DNA from: JACCZX01 sp963824935
GTDB taxonomy: Bacteria > Pseudomonadota > Gammaproteobacteria > Burkholderiales > Burkholderiaceae_F
DNA: 64,000 bases
Assembly (NCBI GenBank): GCA_963824935.1
Contig: CAWGRF010000029.1
Location: 1-64,000, forward strand
Direction: 5' to 3'
Both the position numbers and the translations under genes were made by a program. Positions within the stretch are counted from its first letter, which is position 1; every line of letters begins with the position of its first letter. Below, in pieces: positions 7,387 to 17,773 of the stretch. The notes beneath the pieces were generated by a model that made no database searches, was not told the origin of the DNA, and worked only from the letters and a program-made list of their open reading frames with translations.

Positions 7387-8481
7387 TTACGGTCGAAACG
7401 GCGCAACGTACCCCGTCATCTCGAGATAGCCGCGACCGATTTGCTTGCCGCCTTCCAGCAACCGGCTTGCGCCTTCCCAGTAAACGGCGCCCGTGGTCAA
7501 TCGGGAATCGAGCTCCTGATCGTTCATCATCGGCTGCGTGGTAAAGGCTCGATCGCCGATACGCACTTCGCGTGCGACCGGCCACGTGGCGCGCGTACGC
7601 GGCGAGTTCCATTCAGCGAGGGTCGAAAAGCGCACATCGTGCGCCCCGAACGTCTGCACGTTGCCTCCGCGCGGTCGCAGCGACGCATACGCATGTATTG
7701 CGGGCACGTTCGGGCCCACGCGCTGAGGTCGAATCGAGAACGCCGTTAGCGCGCTGCCGTCGTCCAGGTTCATGCCGATCCAGTCCCATCCGGCCGCATC
7801 ATCGGCGAGCAACGTACTCGACCATTCGTGATCGAGCCAGCCTTGGCCGGTGCGCTGTTCGGTCTTGCCATCGCGTACGAGCCGCGCGCGCACCGTCAGA
7901 TGCGGTTGCGAGTAGTAGTAGCTGGCCTGCGCGGCCAGCGGACCTTTGCGCGAGTAGCCGGCTTCGCCCTGCAGCAACAAAGGTTGCGTCGGCTGCGCGT
8001 CGAGTTCCAGCGTGAAAGCGCGCGCGGCAATCGTGCCGCGATAAGCGCCGTTTAGCGGCGAGCGCACCAGGCGCCAGCGGTCGAGCAGCACATCGGTGTC
8101 CTCGGTGGAAGCCGACGCCGCGCCGAAGCCGGTGCGCGCAATGCGTTCATCGTGCAGCAGCGCGCCGCGCGCAGGATCGGCAATCGCTGCATGCGCAATC
8201 ACCAATTGCTTCGCCGCGAACGCGCTCGGGTTGGCGGGATCGATCGGCGTGCGCGTTCTGAAAAACGTGATCTGAAACCCTATTGGCGCAGTTCCTGCCG
8301 CACCTGGACCATCGAGCCAGCCGGTCATGTACCACCATTCGGTCCGGTACTCGGGGTGCGCGCCATGATCGCGCGGAAAGGTCAGTGCACGCGGAGATAC
8401 GCTCGCATACGGCACCTGCGGCCACGCGCGATCCGCTGCGAGTGCGCCCGCGGCCAGCATCAGCGCACGTCGCGACAGCAT
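7387..8481 (-). CDS. AttH/CrtC lipocalin-like exported protein
   Basis: 364 residues. The N terminus MLSRRALMLAAGALAAD looks like a short Tat or Sec signal. The body has YRTEWWYMTGWL, GFQITFFRTR and WLDHEWSS, motifs of the hydroxyneurosporene-synthase/AttH two-lipocalin family. Such proteins are commonly encoded beside FtsX-type ABC genes, as here: it overlaps the permease gene by one base and follows the ATPase. It probably acts in the periplasm with that transporter on a lipophilic ligand. The older label carotenoid 1,2-hydratase is possible by homology, but no carotenoid genes are near. Confidence 0.8.
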   Translation of the reverse strand: MLSRRALMLAAGALAADRAWPQVPYASVSPRALTFPRDHGAHPEYRTEWWYMTGWLDGPGAAGTAPIGFQITFFRTRTPIDPANPSAFAAKQLVIAHAAIADPARGALLHDERIARTGFGAASASTEDTDVLLDRWRLVRSPLNGAYRGTIAARAFTLELDAQPTQPLLLQGEAGYSRKGPLAAQASYYYSQPHLTVRARLVRDGKTEQRTGQGWLDHEWSSTLLADDAAGWDWIGMNLDDGSALTAFSIRPQRVGPNVPAIHAYASLRPRGGNVQTFGAHDVRFSTLAEWNSPRTRATWPVAREVRIGDRAFTTQPMMNDQELDSRLTTGAVYWEGASRLLEGGKQIGRGYLEMTGYVAPFRP

Positions 8482-11020
8482 TACCAGTCCTCGCTGACAG
8501 CCCGCACGGCATCGATAGACACTGCACGGCGGCCCGCCAGCACGGCGGTGGCGACCGCTGCCACCATCAACGCAAGCATCAGCGCCGCGATCAGTCCTTG
8601 CGGTGCGTTGAAGTCCATCGTCCAGTTGAACGATTGGGGATTGATCACTTCGATCAGCACGATCGAGACGACAAGCCCGGTCGCCAGGCCGACCGCAATC
8701 GCCAGCGCAGTCAGCAGCGCACCCTCGAGCGCGAGCATCTGCAGTATCTGCCGCCGCGTCAGTCCGATGTGGCGCAACATGCCGAACTCGCGCCTGCGTG
8801 CGATCGCTTGCGATGAAAACGTCGCCGCAATTCCGATCAAGCCGATCACGATCGCTGCGATTTCGAGCACATAGGTCACTGCAAAGCTGCGATCAAAAAT
8901 TTGCAGACTCAGCTGCACGAATCTCGCCGGTTTCGGCGAACTCGACCGCTGGCGATTCGAGCTGCGCACGCAGATCCGCGATCACGCCGCTCGCGACGTA
9001 GCCGCGCTTGAGCCACACGCCGGCATCGGTCACGGTGTTGTCGCCGGTCACCGCTTGATAATCGCCCGAGCGCATCGCAATCGCGCCGAACTGGCGCGCG
9101 TAGTCGCGCCAGACGCCGGCGACGGTAAACGGATGCAGACGGCCCGCCAGCGGCAATTCGACCACGCTGCCGATGCGCATGCCGTAGATGTCAACCATCG
9201 GCTCGGTAATCCAGATCGGGGGCGGCATGCCCTGCGTCCACCGTGCCGTTGCACCGGTTAGCGGCAGCGCGCTGCCCGGATTAACGATGTCGACCGGCCG
9301 CACGATCAATGTGATTTGCGCGCGCTGTGGATCGAGCTGCAGCTTGATCGCGCGCGAAAAGTCGGCGCGTTCAACGCCCGGATGCGACGCGATGCGATCG
9401 ATATCCGCTTGCGAAAAGAAAGCGGCAGATCCGCTGGGTGCGGCCCGCACGTACAGGTGCGCCGGCAGGATGCGCGTCAGCCAGTCGTCGACCGAGTTGC
9501 GAAAGCTCGCGACCATCGTCGCCATTGCGATCATCAACGCAAAGCTCGCGACGATGCCTGCCATGCCGATAGCGGCGAAGCTTGGCGCCTGCGAGATTCG
9601 CGTCACCGCCAGCAACAGGGCCGGCGATTCCGCGCCTGCATGCGAACGTTCGAGATAGCGCGCGAGCGGCTCGAACACGGCGCGCGCGATTCTCGACTGC
9701 AGTGCAATGGCGCCAATCAGCACGGCTGCTATCGCCGCATATCCGAACACCGGAATACCGTTTACCGGCGGCAACCAGACGAGAAGACCCGCCAGCAACA
9801 ACATCGATACGCCGGGCCATGCGCGGCCCAGCGGCTTATAGGCGTCTTCCTCAGCGCCCGCTTTCAGTGCCAGTGCAGGCGAGGTGCGCGCAGCGTCGCG
9901 TGCGGGCAACCAGCTGCCCGCGACGGCGGCAGCGAGGCCAATCGTAAAAAACGCCGCCAGCGAAGCGGCCGAGTATTCGACTTCGGGCCGCGTGCCGGAG
10001 AAAAATCCGCTGCCGAGATCGCCGCCCAGAAGCTGCAGGCTTAGTGTCGCGAGCGCAGCGCCGAGCGCCAGGCCGAGTGCACTGCCCACTGCACCCAGCA
10101 GCAGCGCTTCGCCGATCAACAGCAGCTGAACTTCGCGCGCAGTGACTCCGGTCACTCGCAGAAACGCCAGTTGCGAGCGGCGCGCGACCGTGGCCTGCGC
10201 TTGCAGCGACAGCACCAGGAATGCGCCGGTGAACAGAGCGACCAGCGCCAGCACACTGAGGTTGACGCGATAGGCGCGCGAGAGATTCGAAACGCGCGTC
10301 GCTTCAGTGTCCGTGCTCGTCAGTGCAACGCCGGGCGGCAGCGAGAGTGCCTGCGCAACCGACGTGGGCGATGTCCCAGGTGCCAGTTTCAAGTCAATGC
10401 GGGTCAGCGTCCCGAGCCGATCGAGCCGCCATTGCGCAAAAGCCAAGATCCATCACGCCGATCAGTTGCTCGGCCTGTGCACCGGGCAGCGTGCCGACGA
10501 CCGTCAGTGCGACGACGCGATCTGCGACTTGCACGCGCAATGTATCGCCAACATCGAGCTTGAACTTTTGCAGCGCTGCAGGGGAAAGGAAGATTCCATC
10601 ATCGACCAACGCAAATCGTGACCCGGCAGCCGCCGGTACCGGCAGCAGAGTCGACGACAGCGCCGCCGCACGAAACGCGTCGAGCCCGATGATCGTCAGC
10701 AGCGGCGTAGTCGCGGCGCCGGTATCCACGAGGGCAGCACTGAGCGTCAGCCGCGGACTCGCGAGCTCAACCGCCGGATGCGCAACCACGCGCTCCAGCA
10801 CACGCTCGTCAAACCCTCCGGTCGGGCCGGTGATAGACGCATCCGCCTGCCCTGTCGCCGAACGCACCGCGGAAGAAAATTCATTTAGCGCCGACGCGTT
10901 GATCAGCTGCACGGCGTAGCCGAGCGCCACGCCGACCGCGATCGCGATGATCTGGACAACAGTGCGCAGCCGGTGCTGCCGCGCATAGCCGCCCATCATG
11001 TGCCATGCGAGCCAGAACAT
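8481..11020 (-). CDS. ABC transporter permease, FtsX/LolCE (MacB-like) type, two frame breaks
   Basis: About 846 residues in three joined frames. N-terminal helix VVQIIAIAVGVALGYAVQLI is followed by a periplasmic domain. A first FtsX bundle follows (VLALVALFTGAFLVLSLQAQ, then LGLALGAALATLSL). A middle helix pair precedes a second extracytoplasmic domain. The last FtsX bundle is VLEIAAIVIGLIGIAATF and LALMVAAVATAVLAGRRAV. Frames change near 10436 (GATCTTGGCT, one surplus G) and near 8917 (GCAGCTGAG, one surplus base). Restoring either gives unbroken family similarity. Overlaps its neighbours tightly in an ATPase-permease-AttH operon. Predicted to extract or move lipid-like substrates across the inner membrane. 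Confidence 0.85.
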
Positions 11021-11023
11021 CGT

Positions 11024-11683
11024 TCAACAGCGTGGTCGCAGCCGGCCATGATCGAGCACCATGACTCGATCGGCCGATTGCGCTGCCACTTCGGAGTGAG
11101 TGACCAGCACGCCACCGGCGCCGCGCGAGCGAGTTTCCCGTGCCAGCAGGCGCAGTACCGTTTGTGCAGTGTCAGGGTCGAGATTGCCGGTCGGCTCATC
11201 GGCCAGGACAAGAGCAGGGCGATGCACCAGCGCGCGCGCGACCGCAACGCGTTGCAGCTCGCCGCCGGAAAGCTCACGCGGCATGCTTGCCCCGCGATCG
11301 CCCAGGCCAACGGCAGCAAGCAGTTCCGCTACACGTGCGATGCGCGCTTCCGTTGCGATGCCAAGCAGGACCAGCGGCAGTTCGACGTTCTGCTCGACGC
11401 TCAGATGCGGCAGGATATGAAACGACTGAAATACAAAGCCGACCTTGGCGCGCCGCGTTAGGGTGCGGCGTTCGTCATTCATTGCCGCAAGATTGGCGCC
11501 GTCGACCGCGACACTACCGGCGTCCGGCAAATCGAGACCCGCAATCAGATTCAGCAGCGTCGACTTGCCGGAGCCGGATTCGCCGACAATCGCGACATAT
11601 TCGCCGGCCGCCACGTCGAGACCCAGCCCATCCAACACCGTGCGCGCGCCGAACCGTTTGACCAGACCCTCGACCAGCAGCAT
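11024..11683 (-). CDS. ABC transporter ATP-binding protein, LolD/MacB type
   Basis: 219 residues with Walker A GESGSGKSTLL near 35, Q-loop FVFQSFHILPHLS, signature LSGGELQRVAVARAL, Walker B LVLADEPTGNLD and switch His THSEVAAQSADRV. The spacing and short length match the LolD/MacB/FtsE-type ATPases that drive FtsX-fold permeases. Located 3 bp upstream of the permease gene, with the AttH-like gene last in the same operon. Cytoplasmic face of the inner membrane. Confidence 0.92.
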   Translation of the reverse strand: MLLVEGLVKRFGARTVLDGLGLDVAAGEYVAIVGESGSGKSTLLNLIAGLDLPDAGSVAVDGANLAAMNDERRTLTRRAKVGFVFQSFHILPHLSVEQNVELPLVLLGIATEARIARVAELLAAVGLGDRGASMPRELSGGELQRVAVARALVHRPALVLADEPTGNLDPDTAQTVLRLLARETRSRGAGGVLVTHSEVAAQSADRVMVLDHGRLRPRC

Positions 11684-11722
11684 GCAACGATTCTACGGAG
11701 CCGCCTCGGCGCAGCGCCTCGC

Positions 11723-11728
11723 TACAAT
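11723..11728 (+). promoter_or_regulatory. Putative -10 element for threonine ammonia-lyase
   Basis: TACAAT within GCTACAATCGGCGC, a recurring -10 context in betaproteobacterial promoters. It lies 27 bp before the TTG start of the downstream gene, so the 5' leader would be about 20 nt. No convincing -35 hexamer at 17 bp. Confidence 0.4.
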
Positions 11729-11754
11729 CGGCGCCCCACCTTGCAAGCGCCGCA

Positions 11755-12972
11755 TTGAACAAGACCGCAGTCACCTTTGACGACATCCTTGCAGCGCAAG
11801 CGCGGCTAGCCGGCCACGTCGGTAACACGCCGTGTCTGCATTCACAGACGCTGTCGCAGATTACCGGCGCCGAGGTGTATCTGAAGTTCGAGAACCTGCA
11901 GTTCACGTCATCGTTCAAGGAGCGCGGCGCTTTGAACAAGCTGTCCTTGCTGTCGCCGCAGCAGCGCGCGAAGGGCGTGATTGCCGTATCGGCCGGCAAT
12001 CACGCGCAGGGTCTCGCGTATCACGCGCAACGGCTCGGTGTGCCTGCGGTGATCGTGATGCCGCGCTTTTCGCCGATGGTCAAGATAGAACGTACGCGTG
12101 GCTTCGGTGCGGAAGTGGTGCTCTCGGGCGATACGTTCGACGATGCGAAGATCGAAGCGGCGCGGCTTGCGAATTCGCGTGCGCTGACGATGGTGCATCC
12201 GTATGACGATGCCGACGTGATCGCGGGGCAGGGCACGATCGCACTCGAGGTGTTGGCGCAGCAGCCGGAGATCGACTGCCTGTGTGTTGCGATCGGCGGC
12301 GGTGGGTTGATCTCCGGTATCTCGATTGCCGCACGCCACCTCAAGCCTGCGATCGACATCGTCGGTGTGCAGACCGATCAGTTTCCGTCGATGTATGCGG
12401 CATTCAAGGGCATCGACATGCCGTCGGCCAATGCCACCCTGGCCGAAGGGATCGCAGTGAAGCATCCGGGCGATTTGACTGTGCAAATCGTCAAGCAAAT
12501 GATCAACGATGTGGTGCTGGTCTCCGAAGGCGATATCGAACAGGCAATCGTGCTGCTGCTCGAAATCGAAAAGACCGTCGTCGAAGGCGCCGGCGCCACC
12601 GGGCTGGCGGCACTGACGCGGCATCGCGAGCGCTTTGCCGGCCGCAAGGTCGGACTGATTCTGTGTGGCGGCAATATCGATCCGATGGTGTTGGCCGACA
12701 TCATCGAACGCGGCATGGTGCGTGCGGGTCGATTGGCTCGCATCCGTGTGCACACGCGCGATGTTCCCGGTGAACTCGCGCGCGCGGCTACGTTGATCGG
12801 ACAGGTCGGTGCCAACATCGAAGAAGTCGAACACCAGCGCGCGTTCACCACGGTGCCGGTGCAGAACGCCGAGCTCGAATTCGTACTGCAAACGCGCGGG
12901 CCCGAGCATATCGAGGAAGTGTTGAGCACGCTGCGTGCTGCTGGGCTGTACGCGACCACGCATCCGTATTAA
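11755..12972 (+). CDS. ilvA: Threonine ammonia-lyase (threonine dehydratase) with ACT domain
   Basis: 405 residues. PLP-binding lysine in SSFKERGAL near position 55; GNHAQGLAYHA and the glycine loop IGGGGLISG are typical of the tryptophan-synthase-beta-like PLP fold. The C-terminal 75 residues (ARIRVHTRDVPGELARAATL...) are a single ACT-like domain. Converts threonine (and serine) to 2-oxobutanoate plus ammonia, feeding isoleucine synthesis or catabolism. The length and single ACT domain resemble the shorter IlvA/TdcB-like form, so the symbol is tentative. The first usable start is TTG at 11755; there is no in-frame ATG before the core fold. Confidence 0.88.
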   Translation: MNKTAVTFDDILAAQARLAGHVGNTPCLHSQTLSQITGAEVYLKFENLQFTSSFKERGALNKLSLLSPQQRAKGVIAVSAGNHAQGLAYHAQRLGVPAVIVMPRFSPMVKIERTRGFGAEVVLSGDTFDDAKIEAARLANSRALTMVHPYDDADVIAGQGTIALEVLAQQPEIDCLCVAIGGGGLISGISIAARHLKPAIDIVGVQTDQFPSMYAAFKGIDMPSANATLAEGIAVKHPGDLTVQIVKQMINDVVLVSEGDIEQAIVLLLEIEKTVVEGAGATGLAALTRHRERFAGRKVGLILCGGNIDPMVLADIIERGMVRAGRLARIRVHTRDVPGELARAATLIGQVGANIEEVEHQRAFTTVPVQNAELEFVLQTRGPEHIEEVLSTLRAAGLYATTHPY

Positions 12973-13010
12973 TACCCACTCCGACATTGTCGCGATCGCA
13001 AGGTCAAGCA

Positions 13011-13991
13011 ATGGTTCCTGACGAAGTTCTGGCTCCACCACGCAGTGCGCCGCAATTCATCGATCTGCTGGCGACAACAGTTGATCCGCGCGCCGAGCTC
13101 GCTGCAGCGCTGTTGGAACCACAGGCCTCGATACCGCCGAAATACTTCTACGATGCGGTCGGATCGAGATTGTTCGAGACGATTTGCGAGCTGCCGGAAT
13201 ACCCGTTGATGCGCACCGAGCGCGCGATCGTCGATGCGCATGTGCACGAGATCGCCGCGCGCATCGGGCCAGGAGCCGTACTGATCGATCTGGGTGCCGG
13301 TAATTGCGAAAAAGCCGAACGCCTGTTCGGTTGGCTGGCGCCGACGCAATACGTTGCGATCGATATTGCCGCCGACTTCCTGCGCGATCGGCTCGAGGTG
13401 CTCGCGGGGCGCAATCCGCAGCACTCGATCCTCGGCATTGCGCAGGATTTCACGCAGGCGATCGAGCTGCCTGAAGAGGTCGCAAGCGGATCGCGAGTGC
13501 TTTTCTATCCAGGTTCGTCGATCGGCAACTTCGCACCCGAACAGGCGCTCGCTTTTTTGCGGAGAACGCGAGCGGCGTGCGGCGACGACGGGCATCTGCT
13601 GCTGGGCGTTGATCTCGTCAAGGACAAGCGACTACTCGATCTCGCCTATGACGACCCGCTTGGCGTCACAGCGGCGTTCAATCTGAACGTGCTGCGCAAT
13701 GTAAACGCTCTGCTGGGCAGCGACTTCGATGTCTCCGACTGGCGTCACGTCGCGTTTTTTGATCCGGTGCGGTCGCGTGTCGAGATGCACGTTGAAGCAC
13801 GCCGCGATCTGACGGTGCGCTGGCCAGGCGCCGAACGCGCATTTGCAGCGGGCGACCGCATCCATACCGAGAACTCGTACAAATACACGCCGGAGAATTT
13901 GCAGCAACTGCTCAAGCAAGCCGGCTATGCCCGCGTGAATCTGTACACGGACGACGCCTGCGGCTTCGCAGTCGCACTCGCGGCCGCGTAA
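13011..13991 (+). CDS. egtD: L-histidine N-alpha-methyltransferase (ergothioneine synthesis)
   Basis: 326 residues from ATG 13011, preceded by AAGG; an upstream TTG at 12987 is less likely. EgtD/DUF2260 features: SIPPKYFYDAVGSRLFETI, the SAM loop LIDLGAGNCEKAERL, FYPGSSIGNF, and the C-terminal HTENSYKYTPENLQQLL. The enzyme makes hercynine by triple methylation of histidine with SAM. Its partner egtB is about 4 kb away at 17774-18986 on the other strand, separated by phoX, ppk2 and a VOC gene. egtA and egtC are not seen; many EgtB enzymes use gamma-glutamylcysteine or cysteine. Confidence 0.92.
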   Translation: MVPDEVLAPPRSAPQFIDLLATTVDPRAELAAALLEPQASIPPKYFYDAVGSRLFETICELPEYPLMRTERAIVDAHVHEIAARIGPGAVLIDLGAGNCEKAERLFGWLAPTQYVAIDIAADFLRDRLEVLAGRNPQHSILGIAQDFTQAIELPEEVASGSRVLFYPGSSIGNFAPEQALAFLRRTRAACGDDGHLLLGVDLVKDKRLLDLAYDDPLGVTAAFNLNVLRNVNALLGSDFDVSDWRHVAFFDPVRSRVEMHVEARRDLTVRWPGAERAFAAGDRIHTENSYKYTPENLQQLLKQAGYARVNLYTDDACGFAVALAAA

Positions 13992-13997
13992 CGCCGT

Positions 13998-16157
13998 TCA
14001 CAGTCCGATCACGCCACCGTCGTTGCGGGTGATCACGATCGTCGCCGACCGGGGGCGCGCCATGCCGCCATCAGGCCAGTGGCTGGAATACTTCGCCGGC
14101 TCGCGGATACTTGCCACCGGCGTGTCTTCCCCCGGGTGCTGGACGTTGACGAACAGCGTCCGGCCATCTGGTGTCTCGGTGATGCCGGTGATCTCGCACT
14201 GAGCCGGGCCCACCAGAAAGCGTTTCAGCTTGTTGCCTGGTGCAGCGCCGACGTAGGTACGCACCTGCTTGGACGCCCCCTTGTCGTCGACGTTGGTCAC
14301 GGCGCGCGGACCGCCGTCGCCTACTCGCCCAGGCAATGCTGCAAGCAGCATGCAATTGGTGACATCGGTGTAGGCGCCGTCATCGGTTTCGATCCAGCAG
14401 ATGCCGGTCACCGGACTGAACCACAACCCATCAGGGCTCGAGAAGTCGTTGTCGTCGCTGAGCTGCGACAGATTGACGTCGGCAGGCGCCTTGGCCCGAG
14501 CTCCGAACAGAAAAATGTCCCAGCTGAAGGTCAGCGCCTCGGGTGTCGGTTCCTTCCACCGGATGATGTGGCCGTTCGGGTTGCCTCTCTGGGCAGTCCC
14601 GCTAGTGGTCGGGTCGTTGTAGTGGCGGGGATTGGCAGCATTGGTCGCAGCCAGCGTGCGCATAGCGGCATTGTTGTTGGTCAACGTCAGATAGACATCA
14701 CCGGTCACCGGATCGACCGCGCCCCATTCGGGTCGATCCATCTTCGTTGCGCCTACTGCGTCGGCCGCCAGACGGGTGTTGATGACGACATCGGCGTAAT
14801 CCGCGAAGGCGTAGCCGGCATAGCCGGACACCGCGGGATTTGCCATCGAAAGCTCCAGCCATTGCCCAGTGCCGTCGTCGTTGAACTTCGCCGCATACAG
14901 CTTTCCGTTGTCCAGATACTTGTCGCCCGCCGCCATGCCCTTCGATGCGTCGGCCGGATCCCAATTGGCCGCCGACACATATTTGTAGATGTATTCATTG
15001 CGGGAATCACACCCCATGTAGAACACCAGCGGCTTGCCAGCCACCGGCTTGGCGGGCCATGCCCCCTCGTGCGCCATCCGGCCCATCGCGGTGCGTTTCT
15101 TCGGCGTCGACTTGGGATCGAAGGGATCGATCTCGACGTTCCATCCGTAGGTGTTGGGCCCGTTGCGGTAGTCATCGGTCGCGCTTGCGCCTCTGACTTC
15201 GGCGTTCCATCGGCCGTACAGGTTATCCGGCGTATCGGGAGTCACCGTCGCCCACAGCTCGCGTCCGTTGCCAGCTACGCCGTAGCGTGCGAACGATGCC
15301 AGCTCCTTGGGCGAGCGTTTCGGGTTGTCGGTGGCGGCGACGCGCCGGAAGTAGCCAGCCCAGTTCTCTTCGCACGCCAGATACGTATTCCATGGCGTAT
15401 AGCCGTGCGCACAGTCGTTGACGGTGCCGCGGGTGCGCGTGCCGTCGGGCGAGTACTTGGTTCGCATATATGCGCTGCCGGCGGCCGGACCCGCGATGAT
15501 CGTGTCGGTCAACGTATGCACCCGCCGATTGAACGGGGAGTCCTGCTTGTAGGTCCAGCCGGCTGTGGTTCGCTGCACTTCGATCACGCTGACGCCGTGC
15601 ACATAGAACTCACGCAGCACCTCATCGGTCACGGTGCGCGCGCCGGAAGCGATGGTTTGCCCGGCGGGATGGAGAAACGAAGGTGTTATGGCCTCATGGT
15701 TCTGCACCAGCAGGCCGCGATCGGAGGCGCTGGCCGAATACTTTCCATCGGCTCCTAGTCCGTAGTATTGAATGGCGTCGTGATGATCGCCGGCGCGCTG
15801 CGCAAAGCTGGCGGCGTCGTCGGTGCCATTGTTCAAGTAGGCCGGAACAGACGCCGCGATTGGATCGCCCAGCCGCAACAGGACTTTGGCGCTGTAGCCC
15901 TCGGCCACGATCACTGAGTCTGCCTTGCCCTTCGGCACCGCCTTGAAGCCCAGCGCTGCCGGCCTTGCTGTCGCTGAACCGTAGCCCGCTTCCGTCGTGG
16001 CGCACGCCGACAGCAGCGCGGAGCCGCCGCCGGCGAACGACAGCGCGGTCGCGCTCAGGCCACCGCGCAGCAGGTCGCGCCGCGTCAGGCGTCGCTCAAG
16101 GATTTCGCGAATGTGCGGATTCGATGATGTATTGCAGATGACGTCGTCATCGGCCAT
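13998..16157 (-). CDS. phoX: PhoX-family (DUF839) alkaline phosphatase
   Basis: 719 residues. A long Tat-type signal with RRLTRRDLLRGG at residues 22-33 and a hydrophobic stretch ending in a Cys-containing region (ALLSACATTEAG) suggests export and perhaps lipid attachment. Family signatures: VQNHEAITPSF, GTVNDCAHGYTPWNTYLACE, WNVEIDPFDP, GRMAHEGAW, and SSPDGLWFSPVTGICWIETDDGAY near the end. PhoX enzymes are Ca/Fe-dependent phosphomonoesterases that release phosphate in the periplasm. It is divergent from ppk2, so the shared 220-bp gap is a candidate phosphate-regulated promoter region. Convergent with egtD. Confidence 0.88.
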   Translation of the reverse strand: MADDDVICNTSSNPHIREILERRLTRRDLLRGGLSATALSFAGGGSALLSACATTEAGYGSATARPAALGFKAVPKGKADSVIVAEGYSAKVLLRLGDPIAASVPAYLNNGTDDAASFAQRAGDHHDAIQYYGLGADGKYSASASDRGLLVQNHEAITPSFLHPAGQTIASGARTVTDEVLREFYVHGVSVIEVQRTTAGWTYKQDSPFNRRVHTLTDTIIAGPAAGSAYMRTKYSPDGTRTRGTVNDCAHGYTPWNTYLACEENWAGYFRRVAATDNPKRSPKELASFARYGVAGNGRELWATVTPDTPDNLYGRWNAEVRGASATDDYRNGPNTYGWNVEIDPFDPKSTPKKRTAMGRMAHEGAWPAKPVAGKPLVFYMGCDSRNEYIYKYVSAANWDPADASKGMAAGDKYLDNGKLYAAKFNDDGTGQWLELSMANPAVSGYAGYAFADYADVVINTRLAADAVGATKMDRPEWGAVDPVTGDVYLTLTNNNAAMRTLAATNAANPRHYNDPTTSGTAQRGNPNGHIIRWKEPTPEALTFSWDIFLFGARAKAPADVNLSQLSDDNDFSSPDGLWFSPVTGICWIETDDGAYTDVTNCMLLAALPGRVGDGGPRAVTNVDDKGASKQVRTYVGAAPGNKLKRFLVGPAQCEITGITETPDGRTLFVNVQHPGEDTPVASIREPAKYSSHWPDGGMARPRSATIVITRNDGGVIGL

Positions 16158-16375
16158 GCTCGTTCCCCTTCATGGTCGGAACGGGCCAGTGTTACGCGCG
16201 TCGATGACGAAACGGTGACCGGAAGGCTGCGCTACCGTCAAGGACGAGGGGTGTGCAGATCAGTCGTCGGGATTGTGCGGCCGAAAGTTTGCGCGCACGT
16301 CGGTCTAAACCGAGGCGTCATCATTCTGACATCGAGCGCTCCCAGAGTTTTCCGTTTAGCGACAGGTTGAAGATC

Positions 16376-17306
16376 ATGGACAGACCAGAACTGCAGACTG
16401 AAGAACCTGAGGCGCTGATTCGCCGCATCGAGGACGAGCTCATCGATGGTTTCGACGAGGAGCTCGAGCTTGAAATCGAGGACCGGCACGTCGACGCCTT
16501 CGATCCGCATCGCGGCGACGCCACCGAGCGCCGCGATGCACGCTTGAAGTACTTCCGCGAGCTGTTCAGCCTTCAGAGAGAGCTGGTCAAGCTGCAGGAC
16601 TGGGTGGCCGACACGAAGCAGAAGGTGGTCGTGATCTTTGAAGGGCGCGATTCGGCCGGCAAGGGTGGAGCTATCAAGCGCATTACGCAGCGACTGAATC
16701 CGCGCGTGTGTCGCGTCGTCGCGCTGCCCGCACCCAACGACCGCGAGCGCACGCAGTGGTACTTCCAGCGCTATGTGCCGCACCTGCCGGCGGGCGGCGA
16801 GATCGTGCTGTTCGATCGCAGCTGGTACAACCGCGCCGGCGTCGAGCGCGTGATGGGCTTTTGCAGCGAGGAGGATGTCGAGGAGTTCTTCCGCTCGGTG
16901 CCGGAGTTCGAGCGCATGCTCGTGCGCTCCGGGATCCGCCTGCTTCAAGTACTGGTTCTCGATCACCGACGACGAACAGTACGTCCGCTTCCGAAGCCGA
17001 ATCCATGATCCGCTGAAGCAGTGGAAACTAAGTCCGATGGACCTCGAAAGCCGCAGTCGCTGGGAAGCCTATACGAAGGCGAAGGAGGCGATGCTCGAGC
17101 GCACTCACATTCCCGAGGCGCCCTGGTGGCTGGTGCACGCGGTGGACAAGAAGCGAGCTCGGCTCAATTGCATCGCGCACCTGCTGTCTCAGATGCCGTA
17201 CGAGGCGGTGGACAAGCCTGAGGTCGAGTTGCCGCCGCGCGTGCGCAACCCCGACTACCAGCGCGAGCCAGTGCCGCCTGAGATGTACGTGCCCGAACGC
17301 TACTAA
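16376..17306 (+). CDS. ppk2: Polyphosphate kinase 2 (one frame break)
   Basis: About 309 residues after joining frames. Core motifs: VVVIFEGRDSAGKGGAIKRI (Walker A), LPAPNDRERTQWYFQRYV, LFDRSWYNRAGVERVMGFC (lid/Walker B), KYWFSITDDEQ and APWWLVHAVDKKRARLNCI. It belongs to the PPK2 class that phosphorylates nucleoside mono- or diphosphates with polyphosphate; the direction cannot be read. The frame changes near 16945 where CGCCTGCTTCAAG has one surplus C (LVRSGIRL then FKYWFSI). Start ATG 16376 gives the usual N-terminal length. Confidence 0.9.
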
Positions 17307-17355
17307 CGGCGATAGCAACGCCGCCGATTTTCTTGCGGACAACCCAGGAGATCAC

Positions 17356-17742
17356 ATGAATCGAGTCACAGGTATCGGTGGCATCTTCTTCAACGCTAAG
17401 GATCCCGTTGTACTGCGTGCCTGGTACCAGAAGCACCTTGGCATTGACGTTCAAGAATGGGGTGGCGCCGCGTTTCGCTGGGCCGACGAAGCCGGCAAAC
17501 CCACAACGGGCACGACCATCTGGTCTATCGGTAGCGCTGACGGCAACCACTTCGCACCGAGCAAGTCGTCGTTCATGATCAACTACCGGGTCGCAGACCT
17601 CCACGCGCTTGTTAAGGAGTTGCGCGGTGAAGGCTGCAATGTGCTCGACAAAATCGACGAGTCGGAGTACGGCAAATTCGGCTGGGTCATCGATCCGGAA
17701 GGCAACAAAGTCGAGCTCTGGGAGCCGCCACCGGGCCAATGA
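17356..17742 (+). CDS. VOC (glyoxalase/bleomycin-resistance) family protein
   Basis: 128 residues, single VOC-fold protein. It begins MNRVTGIGGIFFNAKDP, has AWYQKHLGIDVQEWGG, and ends GWVIDPEGNKVELWEPP, the usual metal-binding Glu strand. AGGAG lies six bases before the ATG. Such proteins bind small metabolites or act as metal-dependent lyases or dioxygenases; the substrate is not predictable. It follows ppk2 by 50 bp and may share its transcript. Convergent with egtB. Confidence 0.85.
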   Translation: MNRVTGIGGIFFNAKDPVVLRAWYQKHLGIDVQEWGGAAFRWADEAGKPTTGTTIWSIGSADGNHFAPSKSSFMINYRVADLHALVKELRGEGCNVLDKIDESEYGKFGWVIDPEGNKVELWEPPPGQ

Positions 17743-17773
17743 TTTCGCCTTGGACGCTGGGCCAGGACTCGCA

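Noticed and set aside
11908..13041. A 377-codon minus-strand open frame
   Set aside because: Shadow of threonine ammonia-lyase; composition dominated by His, Arg and Asp, no motif.
14079..15758. A 559-codon open frame on the plus strand
   Set aside because: It is antisense to phoX, has Arg/His/Val-rich composition and no recognisable domain; the minus-strand phoX has strong motifs and a Tat signal.
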